The notes under the pieces are model-generated. The model saw only the letters and a list, made by a program, of their open reading frames with translations, had not been told where the DNA came from and searched no databases. Positions 46,430-57,500 of a stretch of DNA of 64,000 nucleotides are shown here, one piece after another. The stretch lies in contig CM020509.1 in NCBI GenBank assembly GCA_009823395.1, forward strand, positions 22,791,897-22,855,896, given 5' to 3'. This stretch comes from Thamnaconus septentrionalis. Lineage: Eukaryota; Chordata; Actinopteri; Tetraodontiformes; Monacanthidae. Position 1 is the stretch's first letter. Each line of letters begins with the position of its first letter. The position numbers and the translations under genes were made by a program.

Positions 46430-46437
46430 CTCTAGAC

Positions 46438-47865
46438 GCTTACCTCCAAAGGATTTGGAGGATGTGAGAAAACATTTAAATGATTTGAAAGAAGCTGGAA
46501 AGAAAAAACGGCATTTACCTGTCCAGCAGGATTTTATCAATTTGAGAGAATGCCACAAGGCATCTGCGGAGCACCAGCCATTATTCAGCGTGTCATGGAG
46601 AGGACGGTTGGTGATATGAATCTGCTGGAAGTGTTAGTGTAACTTGATGATGTCATTGTCATAAATGTCAGTTCTGCTGTCCCTCTGTAACCTATCTTGG
46701 ACATGTCGTTTCTAGCAATGGCATTGCTACTGATCCCTCAAAGATCGAAGCTGTGAAGTCATGGCCACGCCCAGAGAACATCACTGCTCTCCGTTCTTTT
46801 CTTGGTTTTTGCGAATATTACCGACGGTATGTGAAAGATTTTTCCAGAGTCTGTCATCCGCTCAATCAGCTACTGCAGGGCTGCATTGTGACTGGAAGGC
46901 CAGGAGGAAAGACTAAAATGGAAAAGAACAACAAAGAGAAAGATAACTCAAAAACAGACATGAAGACAACAGAGTGGTACCACCCCTCAGAGCCGTTTGG
47001 GGCAAGGTGGAATGAAGACTGTGAGAAAGCTTTTGAGACATTAAAGGTCAGTCTTACAGAATCACCTGTCCTAGCAATCGCAAACCCGAATCTGGCTTAT
47101 GTTCTGCATGTTGATGCAAGTAGAGAATTCTTAGGAGGTGTCCTCTATCAGGACCAAGGAGAAGGTTTGCGCCCGGTTGCATTTGTAAGTAGGAGCCTCT
47201 CTCCGTCAGAAAAAAATTATCCCACGCATAAACTTGAATTTCTGGCTTTAAAATGGGCTGTCATTACCAAGCTGCATGATTATCTCTACGGAGTCATGTT
47301 TGAGGTTCACACAGAAAACAACCCGTTAACATATGTCTTAACCACCGCTAAGTTGGACGGAACAGGACGTAGATGGTTTGCGGAGCTATCAATGTATGAT
47401 TTCAGCCTGAAATATCGCTTTGGAAAACAAAACATTGATGCAGATACATTGTCACAGCATCCTTATGCTGACAGCGATGTGTCTGGTGAAGAGGAAGTGT
47501 CCATGTCTCCTACCAACGTCCAAGCTGTCTGTCACATGTCGTCAATTAGAACACCTCATCCTCACCGTTGCAGAGCTGTTGATCTCCTGGGCTCATCCAA
47601 GCATGCTGTACCCAGAGCTTATTGTAGTGTGTCTTCTGTAAGCACTCAGCCACTGCCCAAAATGTCTTTAGCTGACATCTCACATTCTCAGCAGGAAGAC
47701 CCATGCATCAGAGAAGTGTGGTGTGCTGTTGTGCAGAACTGTGCGGACCGGGCTAACAAACAAAAACATCCGGATGTGTCATTGTTGTTAAAAGAGTGTG
47801 AAAAGTTAAAGGTCAAGGACTCTGTACTGTACCGAATCAGTAAGCCTCCCAACAAACCAGTTTGA
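46438..47865 (+). pseudogene. Gypsy reverse transcriptase and RNase H, broken
   Basis: Resumes after the hAT element with LPPKDLEDVRKHLNDLKEAG, a deletion, then FTCPAGFYQFERMPQGICGA, IIQRVMERTVGDMNLLEVLV. The catalytic YLDD box near 46,638 is TAA CTT GAT GAT: the Tyr codon is a stop while both Asp remain. Thumb region: IATDPSKIEAVKSWPRPENI, TALRSFLGFCEYYRRYVKDF. RNase H: KVSLTESPVLAIANPNLAYV, LHVDASREFLGGVLYQDQ, THKLEFLALKWAVITKLHDY, DFSLKYRFGKQNIDADTLSQ. The portion from 46,753 to 47,865 stays open for 370 codons, ending at TGA. Confidence 0.88.
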
Positions 47866-48507
47866 CAACAACTCTGACTCCCACAGGAGTTCAGAGAAGC
47901 TGTTCTTCAGTCTTTGCATGACCAGTCAGGTTACCTTGGGTTTGACAAAACATATGGGTTGGTGCAAGAGAGATTTTACTGGCCTCGTATGAAAACACAG
48001 GTTGAGACGTATTGTAAAAATTGTTCATGGTGTATTCAGAGGAAAACGCTGCCCAAGAGAGTTGCTGAGTTGTCACATCTTACCAGTGAGGGGCCGATGG
48101 ATCTCGTCTGTATGGATTTCTTGACAATTGAGCCTGACTCCAGAAACATATGTAATGTGCTTGTAGTTACAGATCACTACACACGTTATGCTCAAGCTTT
48201 TGCGACAAAGGATCAAAAGGCGTCAACAGTTGCTCAGGTCCTGTGGGAACAATATTTTGTCCACTATGGTCTACCAAAGCGAGTACACTCGGATCAAGGC
48301 AGAGATTTCGAAAGCCACTTCATTCATGAACTGTTGAGTATGCTTGGTATAAAGAAGTCTAGAACCACACCCTACCACCCGCAGGGTGACCCGCAACCTG
48401 AGCGTTTCAATAGAACTCTTCTCAACATGCTCGGTACTCTTGATACATTCATTTTGAAAGTACGGTTGATACTGGAAGAGACACTGAAGCACAGACATTT
48501 GATGTAA
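47866..48507 (+). pseudogene. Gypsy integrase, N-terminal and catalytic core
   Basis: Same frame as RNase H but separated by two TGA codons. HHCC zinc module: SLHDQSGYLGFDKTYGLVQE, YCKNCSWCIQRK. Catalytic core: LVCMDFLTIE (first Asp), RVHSDQGRDFESHF (second Asp), PERFNRTLLNMLGTL (Glu). The stretch after 48,450 changes frame and part of the C-terminal domain is deleted; a short tail similar to Gypsy ends (RRPQRLKRVPTRLTYD) is visible at 48,550-48,600. Confidence 0.88.
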
Positions 48508-48640
48508 CGACTGAGAGACATGACAGTGTTATAGAGAGTTCAGACGGGGCACGACGGCCTCAAAGACTGAAAAGAGTTCCTACCCGACTAACCTATGACT
48601 TGTTAGGGAGTCCAAGCTCTGTGGCAGTTAGTACTCATAC

Positions 48641-49300
48641 TGTCTCTGTCTACTGTGCGTCTAATGCACCCTCATAGACTTGTATGGCATTAGGGTTAGT
48701 GATAAACCCTGTAGACAACAGCGTCCCAGCTGTAGGAGAATTAACTGGCTGTTTGCGAGGAGTTCTGAAAAGATGATTCTCCTGGTTAAAAACGGGGAGG
48801 TTTCCCAACAATATGTAGAAGAATATGGCCATCTGTCTCTCACCAGTGACTGTTCTCTGGAAATAATGAAGATCATTGAGGAGTTGCTGGACAGTTCAAC
48901 TGCAGATGGAGTGATGCACATTATGAACTAGCTGCCATTCATCTGTCAGTTGTTACCTGTGAGTATGTACATCGTGTGTGTGTGTGTGTGTGTGTGTGTG
49001 GCTGTTCTTCATAAAGTCAGACATTGGCAGCAGCAGCTACAGGACACAGTTTCTATCATTCTGTCCCACGTTTTGATTGGCTCTCAGCAACAAAGTGAAA
49101 CTGCTGTTGGCCAGAAATGATGATTTAAATGAAGATGTTTTGAAGAAGTTGTAATTGTCTTCGATTGTTTTCAGTTTATTGCATGAACAGTCTGTTGGTT
49201 CGATGTTTAACTTTCCTTCCTTCTGTTCAGATTTTCTCCTGAAGCTTCTTCACTGAGGAATATTTGACCTTTGTTTAATGGAAACAAGGCTGTTTGTCTC
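48641..49300. other. Unassigned stretch with a GT repeat
   Basis: (GT)14 at 48,974-49,001. The motif 'cattagggttagtgata' at 48,687 recurs as 'cattagggttagcgaga' at 50,386. No domain seen. Confidence 0.45.
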
Positions 49301-49315
49301 TTTTGTCTGCAGGGA

Positions 49316-49985
49316 TGAACTTTGTTACCATGTTGTTGTTTTTCTGCTCCGTCTTCACCAGTGACCAGAACTGAGAACCATCAGTTGTCCTGCTATGTGA
49401 CATCACAATGTTCCTATAACCCAGGTATGGATGCCAAGAAACTGTATCAATGTGCCAAGACAGTGAGGAGCCACTCCAGGAGGAGCTCTTCTCCTGTGAG
49501 GTGTGAAGGACTGCTTCTCCTGATGATGTTCAGCTGTTTCCTCTCATCCGTCAGACTGAAGGTCAGACTGGGACCAGTAAAGTCACACCTGTTGACAGAA
49601 AAGGAGAAACTGATTTTTTGTTTTTTGGTCTCTATTTGTCCAGGCCACGATGCATCAGCAACACTGACCACCAGATGGTCTTGTGCCACTGGGAGTACTG
49701 GGAACACTGGTGGGAACTCTGAGGAGCCTCAGCCTGGAGGTGGTTCAACCACGTGTGGTGGATCTTGTTTCCAGCCTCTGGAGGATTCACCTCTGAAATA
49801 AGTCAAGTTTCAAATCAAGGTTTTTTTCTTCTTCCAGGCTGGTGGCGCCACCTTGTGGCAGTTTTGCTTGTGGTCGTTGTCATGTGCATCCTGGCGGACT
49901 TTCTACTTTGGAAGAGAGCCAAAGGTGGGAGCATCTTTTCCACTCATGAAACACTGGTGAAAACAACACAAACTGACAAGAGCTG
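49316..49985 (+). pseudogene. Degenerate single-pass immune-receptor-like gene
   Basis: Pieces at 49,360-49,560 recall one Ig-like domain of fish receptors (VTRTENHQLSCYVTSQCSYN, then EELFSCEV and DDVQLFPLIRQTEGQTGTSK in another frame), but stops separate them. A cleaner exon at 49838-49924, with acceptor cttcttccag and donor AAAG|GTGGGA, encodes WWRHLVAVLLVVVVMCILAD, FLLWKRAK: a transmembrane helix followed by a basic stop-transfer. The tail SIFSTHETLVKTTQTDKS to 49,985 reads through the donor. Likely a relic of a type I membrane receptor; ligand and family unknown. Confidence 0.4.
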
Positions 49986-50815
49986 AGTCATCCAAAAATA
50001 GAATATTGTGAACAACACATGGTGAACACACACACAGGAAGCCCTAACTCGCAGATGTGTGTGATTGGATGTAGGTGGAGCTGGTGGTCAGCTTACACCA
50101 AGAGAGGAGCCAAAGTCAGAGTGAGAAACACACAATAGCAACACACAATTTAACTCCAATTATTATGACCATGATGATGATCATCATCATCTGACCTCCA
50201 ACCCAGATGCAGGTCAGAGACAGTGAAGATGGAAGGCTGGAATTAGAGTGAAGTTTTCGGGGTTCCTCATGGGCTGGAAGCCCCAAATTTGGCGTGGGTG
50301 TGTACTGGAGGATCCTGATGAAGCAGCAAGTGGTCCCATGTCTCCAGGACAAAGTTGACCTTTGACCTTCATAGACTTGCATTGCATTAGGGTTAGCGAG
50401 AAGGCTAGAATTAGGGTTAGGGTTACTGCTGGAATTAGAGTTAGGGTTTCGGGGTTCCTCATGGGCTAGAAGCCCCAAATTTGACGTGGGTGTGTCTTAG
50501 GGGATCCCGATGAACCTGAAAATGGAGGAACATTATCAGGAGGAACATTATCAACCCAAGTCTCAGCCACAGGACGGGTGGGACTGAGGACCTTGAAGTC
50601 AACCAACTTTTCAAGGACCCATCTCTTGATTTATTTTTGAAGTAAACTCCTTTGAACAGGAATATCAAAGTGTGCTGCAATTAACAATAAACCATCTTGA
50701 CCACATGCGTGAACCTGCTCAATGGAAGGATTGTCCACAAACTTTTGCAAGTTGAAACTCATTTTCTCATGTGCTCAACAAAGGTCACAAGTCATTTCCT
50801 GGTGGTTGTCAGAAT
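49986..50815. other. Unassigned repeat-bearing stretch
   Basis: Two direct copies of 'ttcctcatgggct(g/a)gaagcc' followed by 'ccaaatttg(g/a)cgtgggtgtg' at about 50,263 and 50,454, about 190 bp apart, show a local duplication. TTAGGGTTAGGGTTA at 50,412 is only about two and a half units. No coding domain. Confidence 0.45.
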
Positions 50816-51114
50816 ATCCCGGACGAGCCCCCAATTGTTCCGTTACCCTAAGGGAGGTAACGATGAGGCTGACAACCAACAAGAAAAGAACTCGAGGTTT
50901 TGGTTTCAAAAGATTATTTATTTGCAATGAGTATAAATTCCAACAGATAAGTGTGGTGGGGAAGGCGGAACTAAAGGGTTTGAGCCAAATAAAAAGTCAA
51001 CAAAGCACAAAAAACTAGGCCCTAACTCAACTCTGTCTGAGGAGAAAGAACATGAAACAAAGACCTCGCCATCTAGCTTACAAAAAGGGCGTCTCAAATC
51101 ATCAAAACATACAG
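50816..51114 (-). mobile_element. Antisense LTR with tRNA-Pro-type primer site
   Basis: The minus strand of 50816-50833 is TGGGGGCTCGTCCGGGAT, identical to the primer site at 43021. It is preceded, two bases away, by an LTR end: plus-strand TGTTCCGTTACC from 50836. A possible outer end is ...CATACA at 51114, giving about 279 bp. On the minus strand AAATAAATAATC (about 50,930) could serve as the poly(A) signal. Internal sequence is lost beyond the primer site. Confidence 0.65.
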
Positions 51115-51608
51115 GGGTGGCAAGTACTCAAATATTTTAACAAAAATAACGTATTCTTTTATGCCTGAAAAGAAATGTCCTTACTCTAAAGTTTAAAGGC
51201 TATCTAGATAGAACTGATAGTCTATCTATCTAAGCCCAACAAAACATTGTTATTCGTAAATATTTCTTATTTGTTTATATTTTGTTTTGCTGTGTCCAAT
51301 GAATTAAAAAGTTGTTGTTTTTTTAAAAAAAAAAATAATGGAGAGACACATTATTTGTAAAAAAAAACAAAAACAAAAAAAACACCCACATCATAACACA
51401 TTAATACATTAGATATTGCCATAAGCTGAAAAAAGGGACACCATGTTGATTTTAGTCATTGAATATTTTATTGATAGATTGATTGAGTGGGCTCCAACAT
51501 GTAGTTATACCTGCTTGAAAGCAAAATTAAAAGCAATATAAGATGTATGTGGGAATTGACAGATACTGTATGTTGTTGGTTGCTATTGTTGATTTAAAAC
51601 AAAAAGTC
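51115..51608. other. AT-rich stretch, no gene seen
   Basis: A runs at 51,325-51,390 and a TATC-like run near 51,200-51,230. Nothing recognisable. Confidence 0.45.
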
Positions 51609-52152
51609 TCAGGGGTAGATCCTCAAAGAAGGGCGCGCAGCGGGAAAATGCGGCACGTTTTGCGGCGAGATTGCGGCTGCAATCTGCGCCGCCGATGCGG
51701 GTATCCACAAAGGTTTTTGCGCTAATGACATGTAGGCGCAAACACGCCCACAAATGCGGCACCTGAAACAGGTGCGAATGTCGCGGTCTGGAAACCTGAG
51801 AGCAGTTTGCGCCAAAGGTTGCGCCAAAGGATGTTCGTTTGGTTTGTGTTCATGGATGCACGGAAAATAAAACAAAAACATTTCAGATCGTGAGCTGGCT
51901 GCCCTCGCTGCTGAAGCAACGAGCTACATAGCTCTGCTACGATAAACGTGCTCCTGTGCGCGCCTGGCATTACGATGCCTCCTCCGCTTTACCAAGACTG
52001 CTGCCATAATGGAAAGAAAGTCAAGACGCAAGACGCGTTAGTCACCAACACCTGAGTACCATTTGTATTTTTTCATAGCCTATCTAAAATATTGGCATAT
52101 ATACTGTAGTCTATGCCTGTCTATATATAAGATTTGGTCGAGCCATATATAT

Positions 52153-52508
52153 TGTAACGGTACGGTGAATTATTGTTGTGTTTATGTTTTTATTCTCAGT
52201 TAAATTGTGTTTTCACCGTTTTTGTTCTGTATCTGTTATAAGTTGTCTGATAACCATTGCTCCGTGAATGCAGCACTCGGTGATTGGTTAGGGGGGATGT
52301 CGGCGGGGAACTGGCCGAAAGTGTCGAATGAGTACTTGGCTACGAGCGAAAGAAAGACACAGAAAAGAGTGAGAGAAGCGTGTTTCCGGTTTTTGTCGTT
52401 GTTACTTTGGCGTTGGCTTCGGCATACAGAAGCCTGTGTTCCAGTGCACGAAATAAAGTCACGAAGCTGATTAACGTCTCTGAGCCTGTGTCGGGAGGGG
52501 ACGCTACA
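52153..52508 (+). repeat. LTR 1 of the minimal element
   Basis: Starts TG and ends CA. Poly(A) signal AATAAA at 52452-52457. Confidence 0.95.
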
Positions 52509-52529
52509 TTTGGTGTCAGAAGTGGGATT

Positions 52530-52974
52530 ATGATGTGAGGGCCCGAGGGAGACAATTTGAGGCAGGAGATCTGGTCTGGGTCCACAACCCCCAGAGGAAG
52601 AAAGGCAGGTGTCCAAAGCTGGACAGTGCATGGGTGGGCCCCTGTGAGGTGATTGAGAGACTCGGTGAGGTCGTGTACAGGGTCCGGCTTCCACCAAAGG
52701 GACGTAAGGTTGCCTTGCATCGGGACAGGTTGGCACCGTACAGGGGTTCTGCCGCTCCAGGGCCCAGCCCGGAACTACGGGATACGACAGACACTGCCTC
52801 TGTTTCCTCTCCTGCCTCCCACGGATGCTCCGACGCCCCAGACAGTTCCTCCGGGGTGGGTCCTGCGGGCTCTGAGTCTGCACTCTTCCAAGGGACTTCG
52901 CGGCCAAAAAGAACCCGCAAAACCCCTTCCCATCTGCGTGATTTTGTTTGCTCCCTCGGGGGCGAGGGACTTTG
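52530..52974 (+). CDS. Gypsy integrase C-terminal fragment
   Basis: Open reading of about 146 codons ending TGA at 52973-52975: ARGRQFEAGDLVWVHNPQRK, CPKLDSAWVGPCEVIERLGE, VVYRVRLPPKGRKVALHRDR, LAPYRG, then a Ser/Pro-rich tail and SRPKRTRKTPSHLRDFV. WVGPCEVIERLGEVVYRV is the GPY/F-type module at the end of Gypsy integrases, which contributes to target choice and multimerisation. The catalytic core, RT and Gag are deleted; the frame is entered without a natural start. It runs almost to the polypurine tract, as in complete Gypsy elements. Confidence 0.85.
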
Positions 52975-52988
52975 AAAAGGGGGGGTTG

Positions 52989-53342
52989 TGTAACGGTACG
53001 GTGAATTATTGTTGTGTTTGTTTTTATTCTCAGTTAAATTGTGTTTTCACCGTTTTTGTTCTGTATCTGTTATAAGTTGTCTGATAACCATTGCTCCGTG
53101 AATGCAGCACTCGGTGATTGGTTAGGGGGGATGTCAGCGGGGAATTGGCCGAAAGTGTCGAATGAGTACTTGGCTACGAGCGAAAGAAAGACACAGAAAA
53201 GAGTGAGAGAAGCGTGTTTCCGGTTTTTGTCGTTGTTACTTTGGCGTTGGCTTCGGCATACAGAAGCCTGTGTTCCAGTGCACGAAATAAAGTCACGAAG
53301 CTGATTAACGTCTCTGAGCCTGTGTCGGGAGGGGACGCTACA
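52989..53342 (+). repeat. LTR 2 of the minimal element
   Basis: Direct repeat of LTR 1; differs at 'gtcagcgggg' and 'gaattggcc' and lacks two bases near 53,020. Confidence 0.95.
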
Positions 53343-53667
53343 ATATATTTCAGGCTTTTCAGAGAGGAAAGTTTCACTCAGAAGCAAGAAACACTTTGAC
53401 AGACAGAAACTGCGCCTGGTTTTGGCTAGCGGTGTTTCCGTCTGTCAAAGTGCGTGCGGACACGAGCGCAAACTCTTTCTGGATCTGCCGCTGTTTGAAT
53501 GAGGCATATTTGCATAAAAGGGTGTGTGTCCTTTTGCGCGGAATGACTCATTTAAATACATTCAAATGAGTCTGGCGCAGCCCTGCCGCTACCTGCGCCT
53601 CGGCGCATTTTCGGCCCATGTTAGTTTTCAGCCTGCTCAGTGTCTGGTGTTCCAGTACTAGTGAAAA

Positions 53668-54000
53668 AGTGAAATAACTTAAAAATCACAACACAGCTAG
53701 ATGAGGACATGTAGAAAAAGAATCTGGTGGAGTTTGCAGAAGACATTTTGATTTGTTTTTTAATTGATTTATTTTAATTTGCCTTTGGAAGCAGACATTA
53801 TAATCTTCACTGTCAATAACTTTAAGGACAGATTATTCCAAAATGCTACAGTGAAACAAGTTGAAAATTACCACAGAGGTTGAGGACATGTAGAACAAGA
53901 ATCTGGTGGAGGTTGCAGAAAACAATTTCATTTAATTATTTCCTTTTTTTTTTAATTAATATTTTAATTTGCCCAGTTTGCTGTTTGGGAGTTGACATTG
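53668..54000. repeat. Imperfect tandem duplication of about 150-180 bp
   Basis: 'gaggacatgtagaaaaagaa tctggtggag' (53,702) recurs as 'gaggacatgtagaacaagaa tctggtggag' (53,882), followed in both by 'ttgcagaa' and an ATTTT-rich tract. Diverged, non-coding. Confidence 0.7.
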
Positions 54001-55160
54001 TTTTATAATAAAAAAAAATAAAAAAATAAAAAATAAAACAACACCAAATAATGACTTATACATTAAGTTCAACAAACAACAACAAAAACAGCAACAAGAA
54101 AACTCCTGGGGAGACAGTGAGAAGGGGAGAGGGTGTTTGCTCACCATGCATATTGTAACTTCAGCAATATTTTTTGTCTCTCACACACATAGATATACAG
54201 CATGTTCCAGAGGGGACCCCAGGGAGCACTGTCTTCAAAAAGGCAAAGAAAGGAAAGATAATTCTTCACATTTCAAGTTTTTAGTTTACAAATGTTAGTT
54301 TGCTATTTTCAGTTTAGTTCTCATGTTCATTCATGTTCTGGGTTAAGTTTTTAGATACTATATAGTTTCTATATAATATATAGATCACTTTAGAGCTTTG
54401 TTGTTCATCTATTTTTAAATGACATTTTTATTAAAAATGGGCTCATTGTTGTAATTATATTGCACTCTCGTGGTTTACTCATGTTGTAGTTATTTAGTTA
54501 GCCTGGAAAATTGGTCTGCCAAAATTTATTGTATCAATGAATGTTGCTTGCATTAAAATCATTACATGCTTTAAAAAATAATTACACTGCTGTAATTGTT
54601 TGACTGTAGGCTACTTAAGGTTTCAAGTTAATGTTTACTATATGATTAGTGTCCAAAACACCATCAACTGCTGTTTTTTTTGTTTTGTTTTTTTTTTCAT
54701 CTCAGACCGCACATGAAGTGGGCCAGTCTACCAATAATTCCTGGGCCACAAAGCCCCCTGGTGGCAACTGGTGGCAACATTTTGTAGCCACAATGTGGCC
54801 CCAAAGTTGCACGTTCAGCCTCTTCTGAGGAGAATTTAAAATGTCCGTTTTTAATCAGTAGCTATCTCATGTGTTTGTTACACCCCTGATATGCTTAAAA
54901 AATAAACTAATTAGCTGCAATAATAAGCTGTGGCTGGTGGTTTTTTTTTTGGCATTATTAGGTCGTTGGACCGCACTGCATGGATGTATTATAAGAATTG
55001 GATACCGGACTGGCAATATGGCGGCAGGCCGATTTTTCCCAGTGGCCACTCAAGGTACTGCAACAAAAAAATTCAATTGGACCAAGAGGCATTTTCCCCT
55101 TTGACCACAATACAAAAATAAACGTCTGTAAAATGGCTGACAGGACACCTCCTACCAAAC
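54001..55160. other. AT-rich stretch, no gene seen
   Basis: Contains T and A runs and 'gccccctggtggcaactggtggcaac' as two short repeats near 54,755. No coding domain on either strand. Confidence 0.5.
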
Positions 55161-55161
55161 T

Positions 55162-55540
55162 CCATCCATCCATCCATCTTCTATACCCGCTTATTCCAGT
55201 TCAGGGTCACGGGGGTCTGCTGGAGCCTATCCCAGCTGTCTTAGGGCGAAGGCAGGGTACGCCCTGGACAAGTCGTCAGTTCATCGCAGGGCCACATAGA
55301 GACAAACAACCATTCACACTCACATGCACACCTACGGACAATTTAGAATATTCAATTGACCTCACATGCATGTTTTTGGACTGTGGGAGGAAGCCGGAGA
55401 ACCCGGAGAGAACCCACGCAGACACGGGGAGAACATGCAAACTCCACACAGAAAGGTCACAGGTCCGGGCCCCGGAATCGAACCCACGACCTTCTTGCTG
55501 TGAGGCGGCAGCGCTAACCACTGCGCCACCGTGTCGCCCC
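55162..55540 (-). mobile_element. tRNA-derived SINE
   Basis: Minus strand starts GGGGCGACACGGTGGCGCAG. It carries an internal pol III promoter: A box TGGCGCAGTGG (55518-55528) and B box GGTTCGATTCC (55474-55484), about 45 bp apart as in a tRNA. A conserved body (catgttctccccgtgtctgc, gtttctcc-like regions) follows, and the 3' end is (ATGG)n at 55,162-55,178. This is a very common fish repeat; the ORFs seen across it on both strands are meaningless. Confidence 0.85.
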
Positions 55541-57500
55541 TACCAAACTCATGCTTTATAATATAACCTTTTAATTGTATATTTCTATTCATAGACTTTT
55601 GTCTCTCTGAATAGTTTCTAAAGGCTAGAAAATCCCCACAAAAGTCTACATTCTGAGAGTGACGTCACAGTTTTGTACTCGCACGTCCAAAGCGTGTGCG
55701 AGCTATGTCGGCTATGCCTCGGCATAATAGTCGCCCCGTGCAGCGCCTGGACTGACGGATTACCGCAGTTGAACACGCAAAAGTAAGTTTTTGTTCACTC
55801 ATCGTGGCATGCAGACGTGTCGTTTTCAATGTCCGACACGTAAGACTCCTTTGTTTGAGACATAGTTGTTTTATTCGTAGTATTTAAGTTCGCTACGAAA
55901 TAGGGTTGTTCTCCAGCACGAAAATAGATGAAACCGATAGCAAGATGATTTGAAATGTGTGTTATTTTAGCTCTAAAGCATTGTATTAAGGTGACAGTGT
56001 CATTGTATGGGCACTGCGTTTGACAATGTCCATTGTTTGTATTACTAATTTACTGTACTACTGTGCTCAAGTGGTAGGCTAAGTGCTAAATCTGGCCTCC
56101 AACATGCTTTTTACTCTTTCACAGATGACATACTCATCATTTCAGTTCTGAACAGTATTTATTGACTGAAAAACAGGACCCCGTTTACTTGTGTACAAGC
56201 AGAGTAGTAAAGAAAGTTGTCATCATTTACATGTCCATTCTACAGTGTAACACTGGACGTGTTTACGTTTGACTATCTGCTTTAATATAAAATCACATCA
56301 AATGTGTTAATGACTTTTATAATTTTATTTATATAATCTATAAACGTATTAGTATGATCCACGGAAAATTCCATGTTTGTTTGCGAAACTCATTGGAAGA
56401 ATGAAGAAAATCTGTTGTTATTGTCATTAACATGAATCATGAATCATGAATCAATTCTTTTTTTCTTGTGTCACTATAACAGAGACAACACCATCTGTAA
56501 TTACTATGTTTGGTTGCATTTCCCTGGCAGGCAAAGATAGATGGAAGAGACATCCGTCTGGGTGGAAAATAGGACTGGCTTGTCTGTGAATGTTGGAGGC
56601 TCGCTGGGCTCATCAATCCGTCCATCCATTCACCTGTTCATCTCATCCTGACTGCAGCACGCCACTGTGGAGGCTTGACATAACACAGATTAATAACAGA
56701 AAAGCAAAATGTGACTTATGGTGTATTATTTAGTGTGCTTCAGTTGTAATTCTCATAATAATGACTGTTTTGCTGGCTTCGCACAATATATATAATTGAC
56801 CTGTCTTAGTTAAAAGCCCACTCACCACGACAAGGTGCAGGCCAAGAGTGGGAACACAAACACAGACCAGAAACGAACAGGACAAATCCAGACAAGACTA
56901 CAAAAAACACAAACACAAATAACAATCACTTTGACCACTATATTTTTTCACAAAAACTTTTTATTTCTTTACAAATTGAACCTTAGATTGTGTCACAACA
57001 AACTAAATAAACCCTTGAAACAGCCAACAAAACATGAAATAACAACACTTCATCATTTCAAGATAACTTTAACTTTGAACACTTTTTTAAAATAAAAATA
57101 TAAATAATAAATGTCTCTGTGTGCGCATGTATGTAAATGCCTGCGGAAATATTAGTAATAATCATTTTTTTCACTTCCAGGTCAGAACTTGTTTTCCATA
57201 ATACAAGCTAACGTTTGGTTGTTTTGTTTTTTTTTGTTGTTGTTTTTTAACAATAAGACAAAGCCAGGTGCAATGAATGGAGACATGTAAAGGTTGTTTT
57301 ACACCACAGAATACTGCTAACTATTGACTACTAGTACTACTAATAAGACTACTAATAGTATATGAGTACTACTATTCAATCAATACACACAACACACAGT
57401 ATGGTTTACACTACTGATGGTAAAAGTGGAGCAGCTTGGTGAATTTATTTCAAACATAATCTTTCTTTAAAGATTATGTCTCTCTCTTCGCCAAATGGTG
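55541..57500. other. Spacer before the THAP/P-element gene
   Basis: No gene seen. 55,640-55,790 is richer in CG and may be the edge of a repeat. The rest is AT-rich. The 3' end and terminal repeat of the P-element-like transposon may lie between 56,800 and 57,500 but I could not find an inverted partner. Confidence 0.4.

Larger units (their letters stand above)
42570..48640 (+). mobile_element. Ty3/Gypsy LTR retrotransposon with PNMA-like Gag, 3' LTR missing
   Basis: Order on the plus strand: LTR, tRNA-Pro-type primer site, Gag with CCHC knuckle, aspartic protease, RT, RNase H, integrase. RT-RNase H-integrase order identifies Ty3/Gypsy. A hAT element (45196-46429) splits it between protease and RT. 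Gag and pol carry stops and frameshifts. Sequence after the integrase core stops resembling pol near 48,640, and no second LTR was found. Confidence 0.85.
52153..53342 (+). mobile_element. Young minimal LTR retroelement, 1,190 bp
   Basis: Two near-identical LTRs (356 and 354 bp, TGTAACGG...GACGCTACA) enclose only 480 bp. A primer site TTGGTGTCAGAAGTGGG follows LTR 1, a polypurine tract GAAAAGGGGGGG precedes LTR 2, and the 4-bp flanks ATAT match (52149-52152 and 53343-53346). I count two substitutions and one 2-nt indel between the LTRs. The interior retains only the integrase C-terminus, so movement would need enzymes from a relative. Confidence 0.95.
51609..53640. mobile_element. GC-rich MITE-like block split by an LTR element
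   Basis: Left part (51,609-52,000) and right part (53,396-53,640) share a GC-rich, GCGC-laden composition unlike the AT-rich flanks: 'caggggtagatcctcaaaga' at the left, 'tgccgctacctgcgcctcgg' at the right. Removing the 1,190-bp LTR insertion makes them one block of roughly 0.8 kb. Clear terminal repeats were not established. Confidence 0.35.

Noticed and set aside
50400..50445. Interstitial telomere sequence (TTAGGG)
   Set aside because: Only about two and a half consecutive units, too few to call.
52236..52907. A 223-codon minus-strand frame
   Set aside because: It overlaps the LTR and is antisense to the integrase C-terminal frame, which has clear family motifs.
54998..55561. A 187-codon plus-strand frame and minus-strand frames over the same place
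   Set aside because: They run through the tRNA-derived SINE, a non-coding pol III element.
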